Below, one piece after another: positions 1 to 11,900 of a stretch of 64,000 nt of DNA. The translations under genes were made by a program, and so were the position numbers. Numbering within the stretch: the stretch's first letter is position 1; every line of letters starts with the position of its first letter. Source of the stretch: Crocodylus rhombifer (lineage: Eukaryota > Chordata > Crocodylia > Crocodylidae); contig JAVSML010001166.1 of the NCBI GenBank assembly GCA_038503035.1, positions 62,001 through 126,000 of the forward strand, given 5' to 3'. The notes beneath the pieces were generated by a model. It was not told the DNA's origin, did no database searches, and was given only the letters and a program-made list of their open reading frames with translations.

Positions 1-1593
1 AAAATTACTGAGACATTTTGTAATGGGGCTGTTTGGAGTTACGGTGTATGGATTTATTTCTTTTTTTTTGTTGGTTCCTGCTTAAATGTGTTGAATTATC
101 AAATGCTGAAAAGCAAGTCCTGAGCCAGAAAAAGAGAGAGAAACAGTTTCTGATACTGTCCCATTAATTCAGCACTTCTGTTTGAAAGTAAACTTATTGA
201 ATCCTGAGCAAAAATTGGCTTGTTACTGACCTTGTGAGTTTAATGGAGAGCTGATGGGTTCTTGCTAGGTTTAATGTTTGATTATTTCAGAGCACTGTTC
301 TTTAAGATTGTTGTTTAGTCAGATATACTTAGATTCAGTTTCATAATATTACTTAGAGCCTCATCTTGAAATCCTTGCGCACCCAAAATTTCTCTGTAGG
401 AATTCTGAGTGGAAGAACTCAGCGATCAGATGCCTTGTTCTCTAGCTGTAGCCATTGTGTGTGATGACCCGGTCAACTAGAATTGAGGGCCTGGTTTCGA
501 AAGTTTCACCTTGCATAGTTTTTTGCATGTGTTGGTCTGTGGAACCACACCTTATTGTAAATGCCATTCAATATGAATAAAGGTTGGAGAATGGATGTAT
601 AAAGAGATTGGAGGATATCAATAAAAGAAACTGGAAGGAGGATTGGTAATGGTAGGGCAAGGTTGTATGGTCCTGGAGAGAGCTCACAAATTTCAGATGT
701 TTGATTGACCTTTACCAGTATTTGAACTTTTGGGCTGCTGAACAGAGAGAGCAAGACTTTCAATTCTGGAGGCTGTAGGTTTGCAGAAATTAAATATCAA
801 TAGCAGCAGCTTATATTGCTTTGACACCTCCTCCATGTTTCCTGAAGTGCTACAGTCTTCTATCTCCAAGCTTTCCCAGCTGGAGCAGATAAAGAGTTTT
901 TAATGAAGTGGGTATTTTTTGCTTACTTGGAGTGGGTAGTTGTATAATTGGGTTCTCTCTACAAAAGGCTGGTGCTTGCTGTAGAAGAGACTGTTTTGGC
1001 TTCTTTAGCTTGCTCTTTGGACTGTTACTTAGACTTTTTTTATATTTGATGACCATGCCTGCTCCATGACTATAGGCCTATGGAAATTATAGAGGTGCTT
1101 CTGCTTGTCACAGGTGATTTAGGACAGATCACAATTGTTCTTATAAGCACCTCAATTTGGGTACTGTAACACCTGAGAATTACATACCTTGCCCTAGTAA
1201 GGTGAGCCAAACTAACAGGCTTGGGCACCTAGTTACCTCCTAGGAAATTAGGTACAGGAGTTAAACCAGGTAGCCAGCATGCTAAGCAGGGGGATACCAA
1301 GAATTAGTTACCAGGAAATGCTGGAAATAGGAATGTGAAAACTCCTGCTTGTCTCTGGGGCTCAGATGCATGACTCAGGGCCGCACATAAATTCTTAGGC
1401 ACTTCCATAAACTCAGGGTCCAGAAGTAAGGTGCCTTCCTGAACAGACACCTAATACATACTGACTGTTCGGTACAAGATGCAGGACCTTAGGGTTGCTC
1501 TCAAACAGTCAGTGTCAGTGGTAGTGCTGGTGGCTGCTTTCTGCATAATAGCTTGTTAGTTGAAAATGGGAGGGTGCCAAGTTTCCTCATCTT

Positions 1594-1607
1594 GGGGGGG
1601 GGGGGGG
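1594..1607. repeat. Poly-G run (14 G)
   Basis: Uninterrupted run of 14 guanines, directly next to the SINE head. Confidence 0.95.
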
Positions 1608-1665
1608 CTGGAACCCACAGCTTCCACTTCCCAGAAGAGTGCTGTAACCACTAGGCAAATTTCAA
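1598..1665 (-). repeat. tRNA-derived SINE head
   Basis: Read on the minus strand, this shows a box A-like motif (TGCCTAGTGGTT) and, at the usual distance, a box B-like motif (GGGTTCCAG), separated by a tRNA-length body. The same head occurs on the plus strand at 52350. Sequence on the low-coordinate side (about 1170-1590) may be its body. Confidence 0.55.
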
Positions 1666-1918
1666 TTCAATACTCTGATCACAGCGAGTGCTCTTCCTGT
1701 TGAGCTGTCTCTTTGGGCAGAATTGCTGTTGTGAATTTTTGTCTGAATGTGCATGGATACTTCTGTCTAGGTATAGAGGTATCTTTTCAGACCAGAATGA
1801 AGATGCGGATTGAATCTCTAGGTGGTTGATTGATTTGTAGGCAGTAGAAAGGGGTTGATTTGGACCGAAATCCAGATCATCGCCTAAATTCCACCCAAGT
1901 TTGGTTTAGACACCTATC

Positions 1919-1939
1919 TTTTTTTTTTTTTTTTTTTTT
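1919..1939. repeat. Poly-T run (21 T)
   Basis: Uninterrupted run of thymines, in intron sequence. Confidence 0.95.
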
Positions 1940-3258
1940 AATTTGGCTCTTAGTGAGTGCACATTTCAGAAGAATTTGCTCATATTCCTTTTATGACTGG
2001 AACAAGGCTGAAAAAGACCATTTTGGGGTATAGATCAGAAACCTGCATAGAGTTGTGGGCCTTCAGGAGGATTTGTGACTTCTTGAACTTCACTGTGATT
2101 ACTTCTTGACTTTATCATCAAGGACCTTCAGTGATTAATTTCTGCAAGAACAATCAGTAGGGCTTTTTCAAAACAAATAAACCTCAAAAACAAAACAAAA
2201 TTGTTCCTGTTTCCCACCAGGAAAGCTTCTGTGGAAGAAGAGTTGTGTGTACAGAATACATTTCTGGTGACTTTTAACACTGATAAACGTTACCCATTAG
2301 AGGAGCCCTGTATTTCCCAAGCAAAGTCCACCTTTTATTTTTATTTTAGTTTCTTTAAACTTTAATCCACGAGCAAATGACTTTACAAATGTTGACAACT
2401 GATTAGGAGGAAAATCTCTGATACTGTGCGAAGTTCTGAGAAAGGTGTGGCGAAGGAAATGTAGTTAAAATCAGTAAAGCAATCCTACATGGTATTTGTT
2501 TTGTGCATTTTACAATATTTTCCCTACTCGGCAAACATCTGAGAAAATGTGTGGTGCGAGAAGAAGGGAGAGAGCAACATTCTGTAAACCCCTTTAAAGG
2601 ATTTCTATCCTCAGAAAAAGCCAAACATACTCTGAAGAACCCCCAGTCCTCCCGAAGTTTACATTCATTGACCATCAACCCAGGAACCTGTCTCTCTTTA
2701 CACCAAAGTTTCTCTCAAAACAAGAACAAACACTGCAAGCAACAGTTACTGGGCCATGCATGGCTCTGGTTGCTCCTCATCTCTGTGAAGGCGCATGTGG
2801 TTTCATTGTTGAACAGGTGCTTGGAGAATTCCTCCCAGGATGTCCACTAGAACAGCTGACAGCTTTGGGTTTGTTGTTGATGGCACTGTAATAATAGTTG
2901 CATTTGTGGTTCTCCTGCAAAAGACACCTCTCTAGAGGAATGAGGTGGTAAGAAACAATAAGTTTAGAGCATGGAGCACTGACAAGTGCCTTGTCCTATG
3001 GCTTTTGGAATAACAGCCTGATTCTGCTGCAGCCTAGTGATGGTCCCCCTGAGGGACGTGGCTTAAAACAGTGTTGTAATGGTGTATTTCTTCCAGATAT
3101 TTGTCAACATATGAATAGGCGTATCTGACTACTTAGCTACATATCAGGAGCACATCTTTGGCTTGGCAATGCAGAAGTGAGTAGGCAGGATGGAGCCCGT
3201 AAGGAATATTGGGGAATTAAGCACTAAACAGGGATCTATAAAATGTCATCCTGTAGAG

Positions 3259-4899
3259 CAGTGGGAGCCAACCTTTTTGGCAGGAAAATAAGCCCTGCAC
3301 CCTCCCCAGCTGCCACTTCTATCCCCTTCCCTTGCCTGATTGTGCTGCTCTGCTTTTTGTTCCCTGCCCTATGTTCCTTGCCCTATTTGCTGCTCTGCTT
3401 TCTGCTCCCTATCCTGTGTTTCCTGAACAGTTGTGCTTAAGGTATGATAAGTGTTGAGGTATACAGGGTTCCCTTGTATGAAGTGTAGCACTTACTAAGA
3501 GAGAGAGACACCGTGTATAAAGCATGCAGTGAGTTACCCTATTCACCCAAATCCAACACAATTTCAAGTTTAAAATAACCCCCCAAAATTAGATTCTATA
3601 CACATCTAATTATAAATTTCTTAATAATTAGATTCTATACACAGATAATTATGTTTTAAACCTTTCCCCCCAACCACTGTAATGGGGGGAGCAAGTGGTA
3701 GGGAAAGCATTGGTAGGGGGTCATGTGCCTTGATCTCTATTACCTCCCCTCCCAGTGGCCACTGAGCTCTGCCATTTGCTCATCTGCCATTTGGCATGCT
3801 GCTGCTTAACATAATTGTGTGGGGGCTCTGGCTCTGACCCTAACACATGGGGCAGGCAGCAACAGCTCTAGTTCCAGCCTCTGGCCTGGGTGAGGGCTGC
3901 AGCTGTAGCAGCTTCTCTGCTGCTGCATAGTCTTCCCTGCAGTTCTTTCAGGCTGCAGATCACACGCTGTCCCCCATGCTTCCCCCTCTCTCTGTATCAT
4001 GTAGTCTCTTCCAAGCTTTCCTAAAACATGCCCCCTCTCCTTTCCCTGCCACACAAGCCACTGAGGTCCTGGCCAGGCAGCAGCGGTGGCAGTAATAGCT
4101 CCAGCCCTGGGGCAGAGAGTGGCTGTAACTCTGAACTCAAGCCTTGGTCATGGCCAGGCCCAAACCCACTGCCTGTCCCAGGCCAGTACTTGAATCCAAA
4201 CAGGTTTTTTTTCCTCCGTGTTGAGTGCAGAAAAAGTGTTATCTTGGATTTGAGCAAATGAGGTACTTACTTTGCTAAGTGGTTGTTCTGCTTTAAGAGT
4301 GTCGATCAGGCAGCCCTTTGGACCTGTGGGATAACATATTGTCTCAGGAGTCTTGAAAGTGTGTCTAACCACTTTTCTGTACCCTTACATTTTAGTTTCA
4401 TTTGCTTAATCTAATGCCTAAGGATACTTAGTGATAATTCCCCTGTATCTGTTGGCTCAAAACTATACCTTTACATTCCCAATTACGCCTTACTCATGCC
4501 CCATACAAGGTGATGTCTGTTGCATCTATTTTTACCTGAAAACTGGATTACAAGTTTAGTTTTAACCTTAGTCATCACAGAGTTCTTAACCAGGCCTGGT
4601 AAGCTAGAGCAAATATTTGATTAGAGAAAACTGATCTTATCCTAATTCAGTATGGTCTTTCTGAGTTTGTGCAACTTAATGATAAACTCTGTTTTAGCTA
4701 ATCTGTTTGTTGTTGAGTTTGGAAATGTAGTTGGGGGTTTAACAGGTGTGCTTGCTGCAGCTTTCTGGCCTATACCCGTACTCCCTGCCAAAAATACTCC
4801 TCTGCTTTCTGGTTGCTGTGCTGTCTGTCGACTCCCTGATCTGTAGTGTGTTACTGCCTGTGTCTCTTCTGGCATTGTGCTGCAGGTTGGCCAGCCCTG
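3259..4899. mobile_element. Candidate non-autonomous hAT-like element
   Basis: The left end reads CAGTGGGAGCCAACC and the right end, reversed, CAGGGCTGGCCAACC: 11 of 15 positions agree. The flanking octamers CTGTAGAG (3251-3258) and CAGTAAAG (4900-4907) agree at 6 of 8 positions, as expected for a decayed 8-bp target duplication. The inside is GC-rich at 3660-4200 and codes for nothing recognisable. The 1.6-kb span might be two elements, so the pairing is tentative. Confidence 0.4.
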
Positions 4900-5004
4900 C
4901 AGTAAAGTATGAAAGTATGAGAGTGATGTTGTAGTTGTGTGATGGTCCAGGAATTATCACAGAGGCAGGGATTTCTTAGGGTGACATCTTTGAATGGACC
5001 AAAT

Positions 5005-5190
5005 GGCCTTGTCTACATGAGATGCTGACTGACTGTGCAGTAGCTCGTTACTACTGCTTAGTAGTGTCACGTGGCATGAACTGTGACACAATGCTATGTG
5101 CAGTCAGTGTCACCAAAAAGCCATGTTGGGGACACTAATGCACAGTAACTCCAGTTACTGCGCAGTCAGCGTTTCATGTAGATGCAGCTG
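5005..5190. mobile_element. Small inverted-repeat element, GTCTACA family
   Basis: The left end GTCTACATGAGATGCTGAC and the reverse of the right end (ATCTACATGAAACGCTGAC) are near-identical inverted termini. Both run into GCAGTAGC/GCAGTAAC motifs. Relatives with the same ends are at 10134, 25284, 28359 and near 47685. It has the form of a MITE; I cannot assign the superfamily. Confidence 0.6.
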
Positions 5191-5322
5191 TTCTGTAGTT
5201 GGAATAGATGTGGGCACAGACAGAAGTGACACTTTTCACCCAATCTGGCCAAAGCGGTCTATAGCCATGACCGAGCACAAGTGGATGGCTGTAAATTGCT
5301 TAAAAAAGGCTGATCAGGTGAG

Positions 5323-5355
5323 AATCTGAACCCTCATTGCATGAGGGTTCAGATT
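5323..5355. repeat. Perfect 15-bp hairpin
   Basis: AATCTGAACCCTCAT (5323-5337) is followed, after TGC, by its exact reverse complement (5341-5355). The three-base loop and perfect arms make it a compact hairpin of unknown role. Confidence 0.9.
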
Positions 5356-5738
5356 AAGACGTTTCAGAACATAGTGTTTTCTGTAATTTATGTCTGCCTG
5401 CCAGCCTCTGAGCTGTTTTCAGAATGGTAGGGGAGGGGAGCAGAGGGAGTTTGGTTTGGGATTTTTTTCAGCCCCAATCCTCCAGTAGCCACCAGGGAAC
5501 CCCTAGAACAAGCTCCCTCTGCTCCCTTCCCCCCCTCCCATTCTTAAAACTGCAGCCTGTCAGGGAAGAGGGGCTGTTGCTCGGGGAATCCAGCTGCAGG
5601 CTGGCAGCCAGCACCTAGATTCTCCTCCCCCTGGAACCAACAGTGAACTTCTGTTTGGTCTGCGGGATTGTTGTAACAGAACGCTTCCTGCAGAGCGTTA
5701 TGAGTTACAGTGGGGAGCTGCACTTCTGTCTGCACCCT

Positions 5739-5799
5739 TAGACAAGCTTTCAAATGTAAGCGTCTTCATTCTGACGTCTTGCATTTGAAAGCTTGTCTA
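5739..5799. repeat. Hairpin with about 25-bp arms
   Basis: GACAAGCTTTCAAATG begins the left arm (5741-5764) and its reverse complement ends the right arm (5773-5797). The loop is eight bases. The arms differ by one substitution and one inserted base near the loop. Confidence 0.88.
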
Positions 5800-8767
5800 T
5801 CCCAAATACGTAGTTTGTCCATTAAAAAATCCCACCCTAAGAAATTCTTGCTGCCTTATAGTGTATGAAAGAAATGTGCAAGGTAATAATGTGGAACAGA
5901 ATGCCACTCAAAAATAGCACTGCAAAAGCAGATCCTGGCTGTGTAGGACACTAAAGGCAAGAGGGGACAAATCTTGAACGTCTTCTGAACAAAATTTTTG
6001 ATCAGCCTGTTCTTCTAAGAAAAAAGCAGCAAATGATGTTTTAGATTGCAGTGGCTCAACTGCTCTCTGCTCCCCTGGATTATAGATTTCTGCTAGCATA
6101 GTTATGGAGGTCAGGGATGTGAAGAAGTATGTGATTGCTGATTGACATAGTTGTGCCCTGGTATAGATGCCATGCAAGTAAAACTGCTTTTACCATTATA
6201 GCTGGTTTTATATAAAGAGAATAGTTTTACAAAGTGCATACAAGGGCTATACAAAGCGAAGCTGTAAACAGTTGTTTACAGCTATTCCTAGCTTAGACAG
6301 CCTCTGACTTGTCTGCATGGGGCACTCTAAAAACCTAAATGAGTTAACTAAATTTGTGAAGTGAAAGTGCTTAGACCCCTGTGTGGATGTTCTAATTCAT
6401 ATTCAAATGGCTTTAGTTTACTATAGTTATCTAGCCAATACAGGGATCTCATGTATTTTAATTCATGTGTATTAACTTCACACTTTTAGTTAACTTGTCT
6501 GAGCTTTCCTGGGTGTTCTCATTCTCATGTACCTAAACCCTAACAGAGGAGGCTTTCTTCACCATAACAGGTTTTACAGAATTTACATTTGGTTTGTTAA
6601 GCTTTAGTACTCAGTTCCACTTTTGTAGCTAGTAGCTTGTAGTCTCCAGAAATAGGGCTTTGGGGTAAGAGAACCTGCTTTTGTTGTGCTTTGGCAATGT
6701 AATCAAGTTAAACTAATATATTTAGGTAATACTGTTAGCAAAGCCTTGGCTTTCAGTGACACATTTGCTCAAACTGCTAAATAAAGCAGAGGTTATGAAA
6801 CCATTTATATAATGTATGTAGGAACTGAGTGGAAGCTTTTTGTTCTTGTAAACAGAACAAAAATGTAGTGAAGCAGAATCTTGAAGGAGTGTTAGATATA
6901 AATCTTTGTTAGTCAATAATAAATAAATATATATAATTACTGACAGTAGCCAAAATCAGAGAGAGTATATAAAGTTTATAAACTGAATAACAATCAGTAA
7001 TGTATTTTGTTACTGAATCTTTTCATGCAGTATAGATGAATGAAAAAAGTCTGATTTTGATCATTTTTAAAATTTACTTTGAAAATTCCATATATACACA
7101 ACAAATCGCTTTGTAAACCCATACAAAAAGGTTCTACAGTATTTAACAGGGTTAGAGTAAAGACTGGAAACTTCCACCATTGAAGCTATTTTATTTTAAT
7201 AACATTTTGAGATCAAATGGTTTAAGGAGGAAATTACAGTTTTCCATGAAAAACTTATTTTTAGACAAGCAAGAGTTTCAATTTCCATTCTTAGGATTCC
7301 ATAAATTCATAATGCTGACTGTACACTGCAACAGCAGTGAAGGGGGCAGTGGTTTTGACCTATGAAGTTCTAAATGGCCTGGGCCTAAGGGACTGCTTTC
7401 TCTCTTATGTTGCATTGTAATCCCTAAAATTAGCCAGGAGCAACCTCCTGCAGATTCCAATGTTCCAAGTTTGAAGTTTGCTTGCCAAAAATACATGCAG
7501 GGGTATCCTTGGTAGTCTTCTCTCAGTTCTCTCCCCCTTGATGCTACCAGAATCTAAGCCTGAACATCTTTTGAGTTGGAACGTCTTTGTAGGTATATAG
7601 AAGGCAACGCTAACATGGGATATTATTTGGAGGGAAGGGCGTTGCATTATAATTTATTTTAATAACCTCTATTGGCTTTTATAAGTTGTCTTGTTTCTCC
7701 TCTTCAGTTCTCTTGTTCATCTGTTTTATAAATTATTTTGTTGTCTTCTGTCAGATGCCATGAACATTTGTTGGGAAGGTTGGCATAGAAATCTAATCAA
7801 TAAATACCCTTTTTTGCATAAAATGCATGCATCCCCAGGAGTCTAGAGATTTGGGGGAATGGGACAGGTGTCAACATTAATTGCTGTGGCTCCCAGAGCT
7901 GCTCTGGGATGATGTGGCTGGTCCACAGGGTCTGATCCGGCACAGCCTTAGATCTGGTTTGCCAGATCAGGCAAGTGTGTAGGCTTGCTGTACAGGCAGA
8001 CCAGGCATAATGGCTCCAGACTCAGCAAGTTTATGGGGTCAGACCCTATGTGTAGCCTTAGACCTGGCACCAAGCTGGCATGCAGTGTCAGTCTTCAGCT
8101 GTGGCCCGCACGTGGCCTCAGAGCCAGCACTATTAATCAGGCTAATATGTAGGCTTGGACCCAGCACATGGTCCCAGGCCTGGTGTGCAACTCCAGATTT
8201 GGTGTTCCAGATCAGTTACCCATAACATTTTTTCAAGCTGTCTATCAATAACAGGATATTTGGGGGGATGCTGTATATGAGGAAAATAAGGTAAATATAA
8301 GGATGTCATGTGAAAGAGGCTAAAGCATCTTGCTGTGTCCCTAGAGGCATATATTTGAGTCTGGCTCTCGATTTGTATCAAACAAGCTGCTTCCCGGTAA
8401 AACTAGGTGTAGGTGGGTACATGGTCATTTGGGCTGTAGAGTTAAGAGACGGATTCTGATGCTAGCCATGTTGGCTACAGGCCTTAATGGTGCCTTAATG
8501 TGTGCCTTAATCGTGTAAGTTCACTAGGCTTGGTTTGATCTTTGACCTCTTTTTCAGTTGTTGACTACGTTGCCTAAATCCAAACAAGAAGATTATATGG
8601 AGAAATTTATAAAGCAAACTCCTCTTCTTTTAGCTGCATCTCTACAATCAAAAGTAATATTATCAGCTAAAACATAACTTTAATATGAAAGAATATATGC
8701 ATCGCATCCCTTTATTTTTATCTCTAGGAGAGTGGATTCTTGACCCATGGTTTTTTTTTCTTTTTAG

Positions 8768-8960
8768 GATATATTTGACAGTGATTGGTACACATCTCGG
8801 AATCTTATCAGTGGAGCTGATATCATTGTGATTAAATACTCTGTGAATGACAAGTCTTCATTTCAAGGAATAAAGGACATTTATGTCCCAATGATAAAGA
8901 AAGCATTAAACCACTGTTCAATTGCAGTCATAATTTCTGCTGTTGGTGCAAGAAAAAATG
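8768..8960 (+). CDS. RHOBTB3: RHOBTB3 coding exon 1 of 10 in window (Rho-like domain)
   Basis: This 193-nt exon follows a strong T-rich acceptor (TTTTTAG) and ends at ATG|GTAGGT. It starts in phase 0 and leaves one base for the next exon. It encodes [20 protein letters not shown] and then [12 protein letters not shown], the centre of the Rho-like domain after the switch II position. The segment [14 protein letters not shown] is nearly invariant in RHOBTB3. Downstream, [10 protein letters not shown] occupies the place of the base-recognition motif of normal GTPases but lacks the NKxD consensus, in keeping with the known degenerate nucleotide site. By comparison with the human exon count this is probably exon 3 of the full gene. 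Confidence 0.95.
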
Positions 8961-11900
8961 GTAGGTACTCATTCTTATATCATCAAAAGTTGAAGTTTTA
9001 CTTTGAAGGTAGATATTAAGTCGGTCACAGTGAAACAGTTTGCCATTCAGTAGATCAGTCAGCAGCAACAATGAGAATTAATAATCTGCTTTGACCTTTT
9101 TGTCTAATGTGCTCCTGGATGGGTCATCATCTGTGGGGATTTTGACCTTTGAATCTGTAGGCACAAATCTATAGTCTGTTTTTAAAATTACAGATCAGCT
9201 ACATTCATTAGCTCTTAAATGTCACCTAGGGACAGAGATGCAGTGTATTAGACTGGGTGACATAAGGACAAAGGGGCTGATCCCTCTGACGACAGAGTAG
9301 TAAGCGATGAAGTCTATACTCAAGGTCACGTGTAGCTCGCACAGATCAGTTTTAATTAACTATGTAATAACAGTTGCGGTTTCTGGGTTTCAAACTTCCT
9401 GTGTAATAATACAAATCAAAATAAAAACGAATATTAAAAAGACCAGATCTAGTACCAGAACATTTAATTAAAAAAATTAACAGTTTGTGTATCTAAAAAG
9501 CAGATTTTTTTTATAGAAGTGAAAATTATAGCCTTGCTATCCTGGGTACTGTCATCAGAATTCTTACACTAAGTAAAATTAAGTGTGGCTACTAGTCAGC
9601 GGGGAGATCTCCGGGAAAAATACACCCTGCTGTAGGGAAGACGTATTGTTTCTTTTGGTACTTTTTACACAAGGGAAATTTGTCAAAAAAGCCTTTTGCC
9701 TTTTTGTTTACTTAGCCTAAAAAAAAAATTTAGTGTGTTCATTCCTTATTCCATATTTCCAAGCATTGTGCAGCCTGATTTTTGCCAATTTTTATGTAGT
9801 CTAATAAGGTAGGGGTTTAACTTTTAAAGAAATCTGCACCTTTTTACTTATGGATGCTTTCAGAAGTAAATAGAATAAGCAGCTCTTGACTCTAGTCAGA
9901 TACAGACATTACACCTTTACAGCTGTAAGTGATTGGAAACCTATCTATATCAGTAACAGAAGAGAATTTTGGTGCATAAAACCAGTCTATACTCATAATA
10001 GAACAGAAGTTTGGAATGTGTAGAGTGGTTTAAAAATGGTAGCACCCTCAGTCTAAGATTTGCGCTCCACCAGAGGGCCAATGTGTGTTCTGTTTGTTAC
10101 GGATCAACACTACGCTGCTTCCAGAAAACTGACTGCGTCTACACAAGACACTGACTGTGGAGTTGTTACTGTGCAGTCCTTTAGTACTTGCACTCACAAG
10201 TACTAAATGACTGCGGGGTAACCAAAGTTACTGAGTAGTGGTGTCGCCAGACGGCTTTTAGGTGATGCTGACTGCACAGTAGCTCACTACTACTGTGCAG
10301 TAGCATTGTTACGCTTTGTGTCATGTGATATTACTGCGCAGTAGTAACAAGCTACTGCATAGTTAGCGTCTCGTGTAGACATGGCCACTGCGTAACAGAT
10401 CAATTCTGCCTTGGGCTTTTTGAATGTCTGTACCTAGCCTGTATGTCAGAGTCAGAAGTTATTTTTGAAGTTAAAGGGTCAGATTAAAATAAGTGTTTCT
10501 GAACATTCTGAAAGTACTTTTTATTACCAAGAATAAGGGACATAATTTATGAAAAATACTACCTTTCTCTGGGTGCATCTTGGCCACTTTCTATCTCATG
10601 TCAATATTGTTTGAACAATCAGGCAAATAATTTTATTCTGTAAACTGAATACAAATGTACATAAAAATGTTACCCTAAGATTACCAAGGGCTACTTAGAT
10701 GTCTTTATTTCTTCAGTGAACCAGAAAACCTGTTACTTTATTAAATATAAAAGAAAATTGGCACAAGATTTAACTGACATTGCAAAGCATAGAAGCAAAA
10801 CAATCTGCTCATACAAATCTCAATAAAAGATTAGAGCTTAAATAAGGAATGGTGCAAAACAATAAAATGTCAGCCTATTTTGTATCGTGCTGTTTGGGAT
10901 TAACCAAACTGCAGAGTATCTGGGTTTCTAAATGATGCCATGATAAATAAAACATGTTTTCCATTGTCATGATAATCCAGGACATCATGTCTTTTATTGC
11001 AATTGTTGCTCCTTTCTCAGTTAACTGACAAACCTAGGAAAATACAAGATTTAGGGTAAAGATTAACTGTAAGATTCTAAATGTGGACTCGCACAGAGCC
11101 AAATTATGGCTTGTACTACACTTAAATAAGAGAACTAGGGCTGCAGTGGCAATTCACCTCTTTCTCTGCTGTGTGGTCTTCCTTTTTCATGGTCAAAGTG
11201 TAAGGGGATAAAAACAGCTGTGTGGGGACTACCATAATACACATGCATATGGGGTGAGAATAAAAGTTGTTTTTATCTATGCAGCTTTATTCTTGTAGTT
11301 CCAGACTCTTCAGAGCTTTATATTCCAGTCTTAATATTCTTTTAACTTATATTTTTGTTTTAATGTAACAAACTGCATTTATCTAAAAGGCAATATTCTG
11401 AAATGATTTAAATAAATGTGTATGCTGCTGCATTAATAGGTCCCCTTCATTGCACACATGAATTTTGCTAGGTTTCAGCTTTCTGTTCTGTTGCTGACTG
11501 TATAATGTTTATCTTTACTAGTTCTTAGAAACCAGTTTACCTTGGAGTATTTAATTAAAAATATCTTGCCGTAAATGTTTTCTCAGAAGTGCCTTGCACT
11601 TGCCCACTGTGCACTTCAGACAGGAGGAGTTGTGTTACCACTTCTGAAGGGATTCAGCTTGCTAAAGATCTAGGAGCTACTTACCTTGAACTGCACACTC
11701 TCAATGACTTCTATATAGGAAAATATTTTGGAGGAGTGGTAAGTAGAACGAACATTGCACTCTTGTAAATACAGCATAGGGCAAATATTCCTGATGTTTC
11801 TTTTAAAGTCCGAATCTTGGCTCTAACTTACAACACTGCGTAGAACATGCATGAGAAAATAGATAAGTGAAACAATGATTTGACCATTTCTACGCTACAC

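Larger units (their letters stand above)
1..8767 (+). other. RHOBTB3 5' intron (no coding exon seen)
   Basis: No stretch here encodes the expected first 75 or so residues of RHOBTB3, so the exon(s) for them lie before the window. The intron holds a tRNA-derived SINE piece (1598-1665), homopolymers at 1594 and 1919, a candidate hAT element (3259-4899), a GTCTACA-type element (5005-5190), two hairpins (5323-5355 and 5739-5799), and a degenerate GC-rich repeated stretch around 7860-8230 resembling hAT internal sequence. The rest shows nothing I can name. Confidence 0.7.

Noticed and set aside
4719..4760. FGNVV-like translation recalling the FGNVKLVV segment of the missing RHOBTB3 exon
   Set aside because: The match stops after four residues, there is no splice acceptor in place, and the following residues are unrelated.
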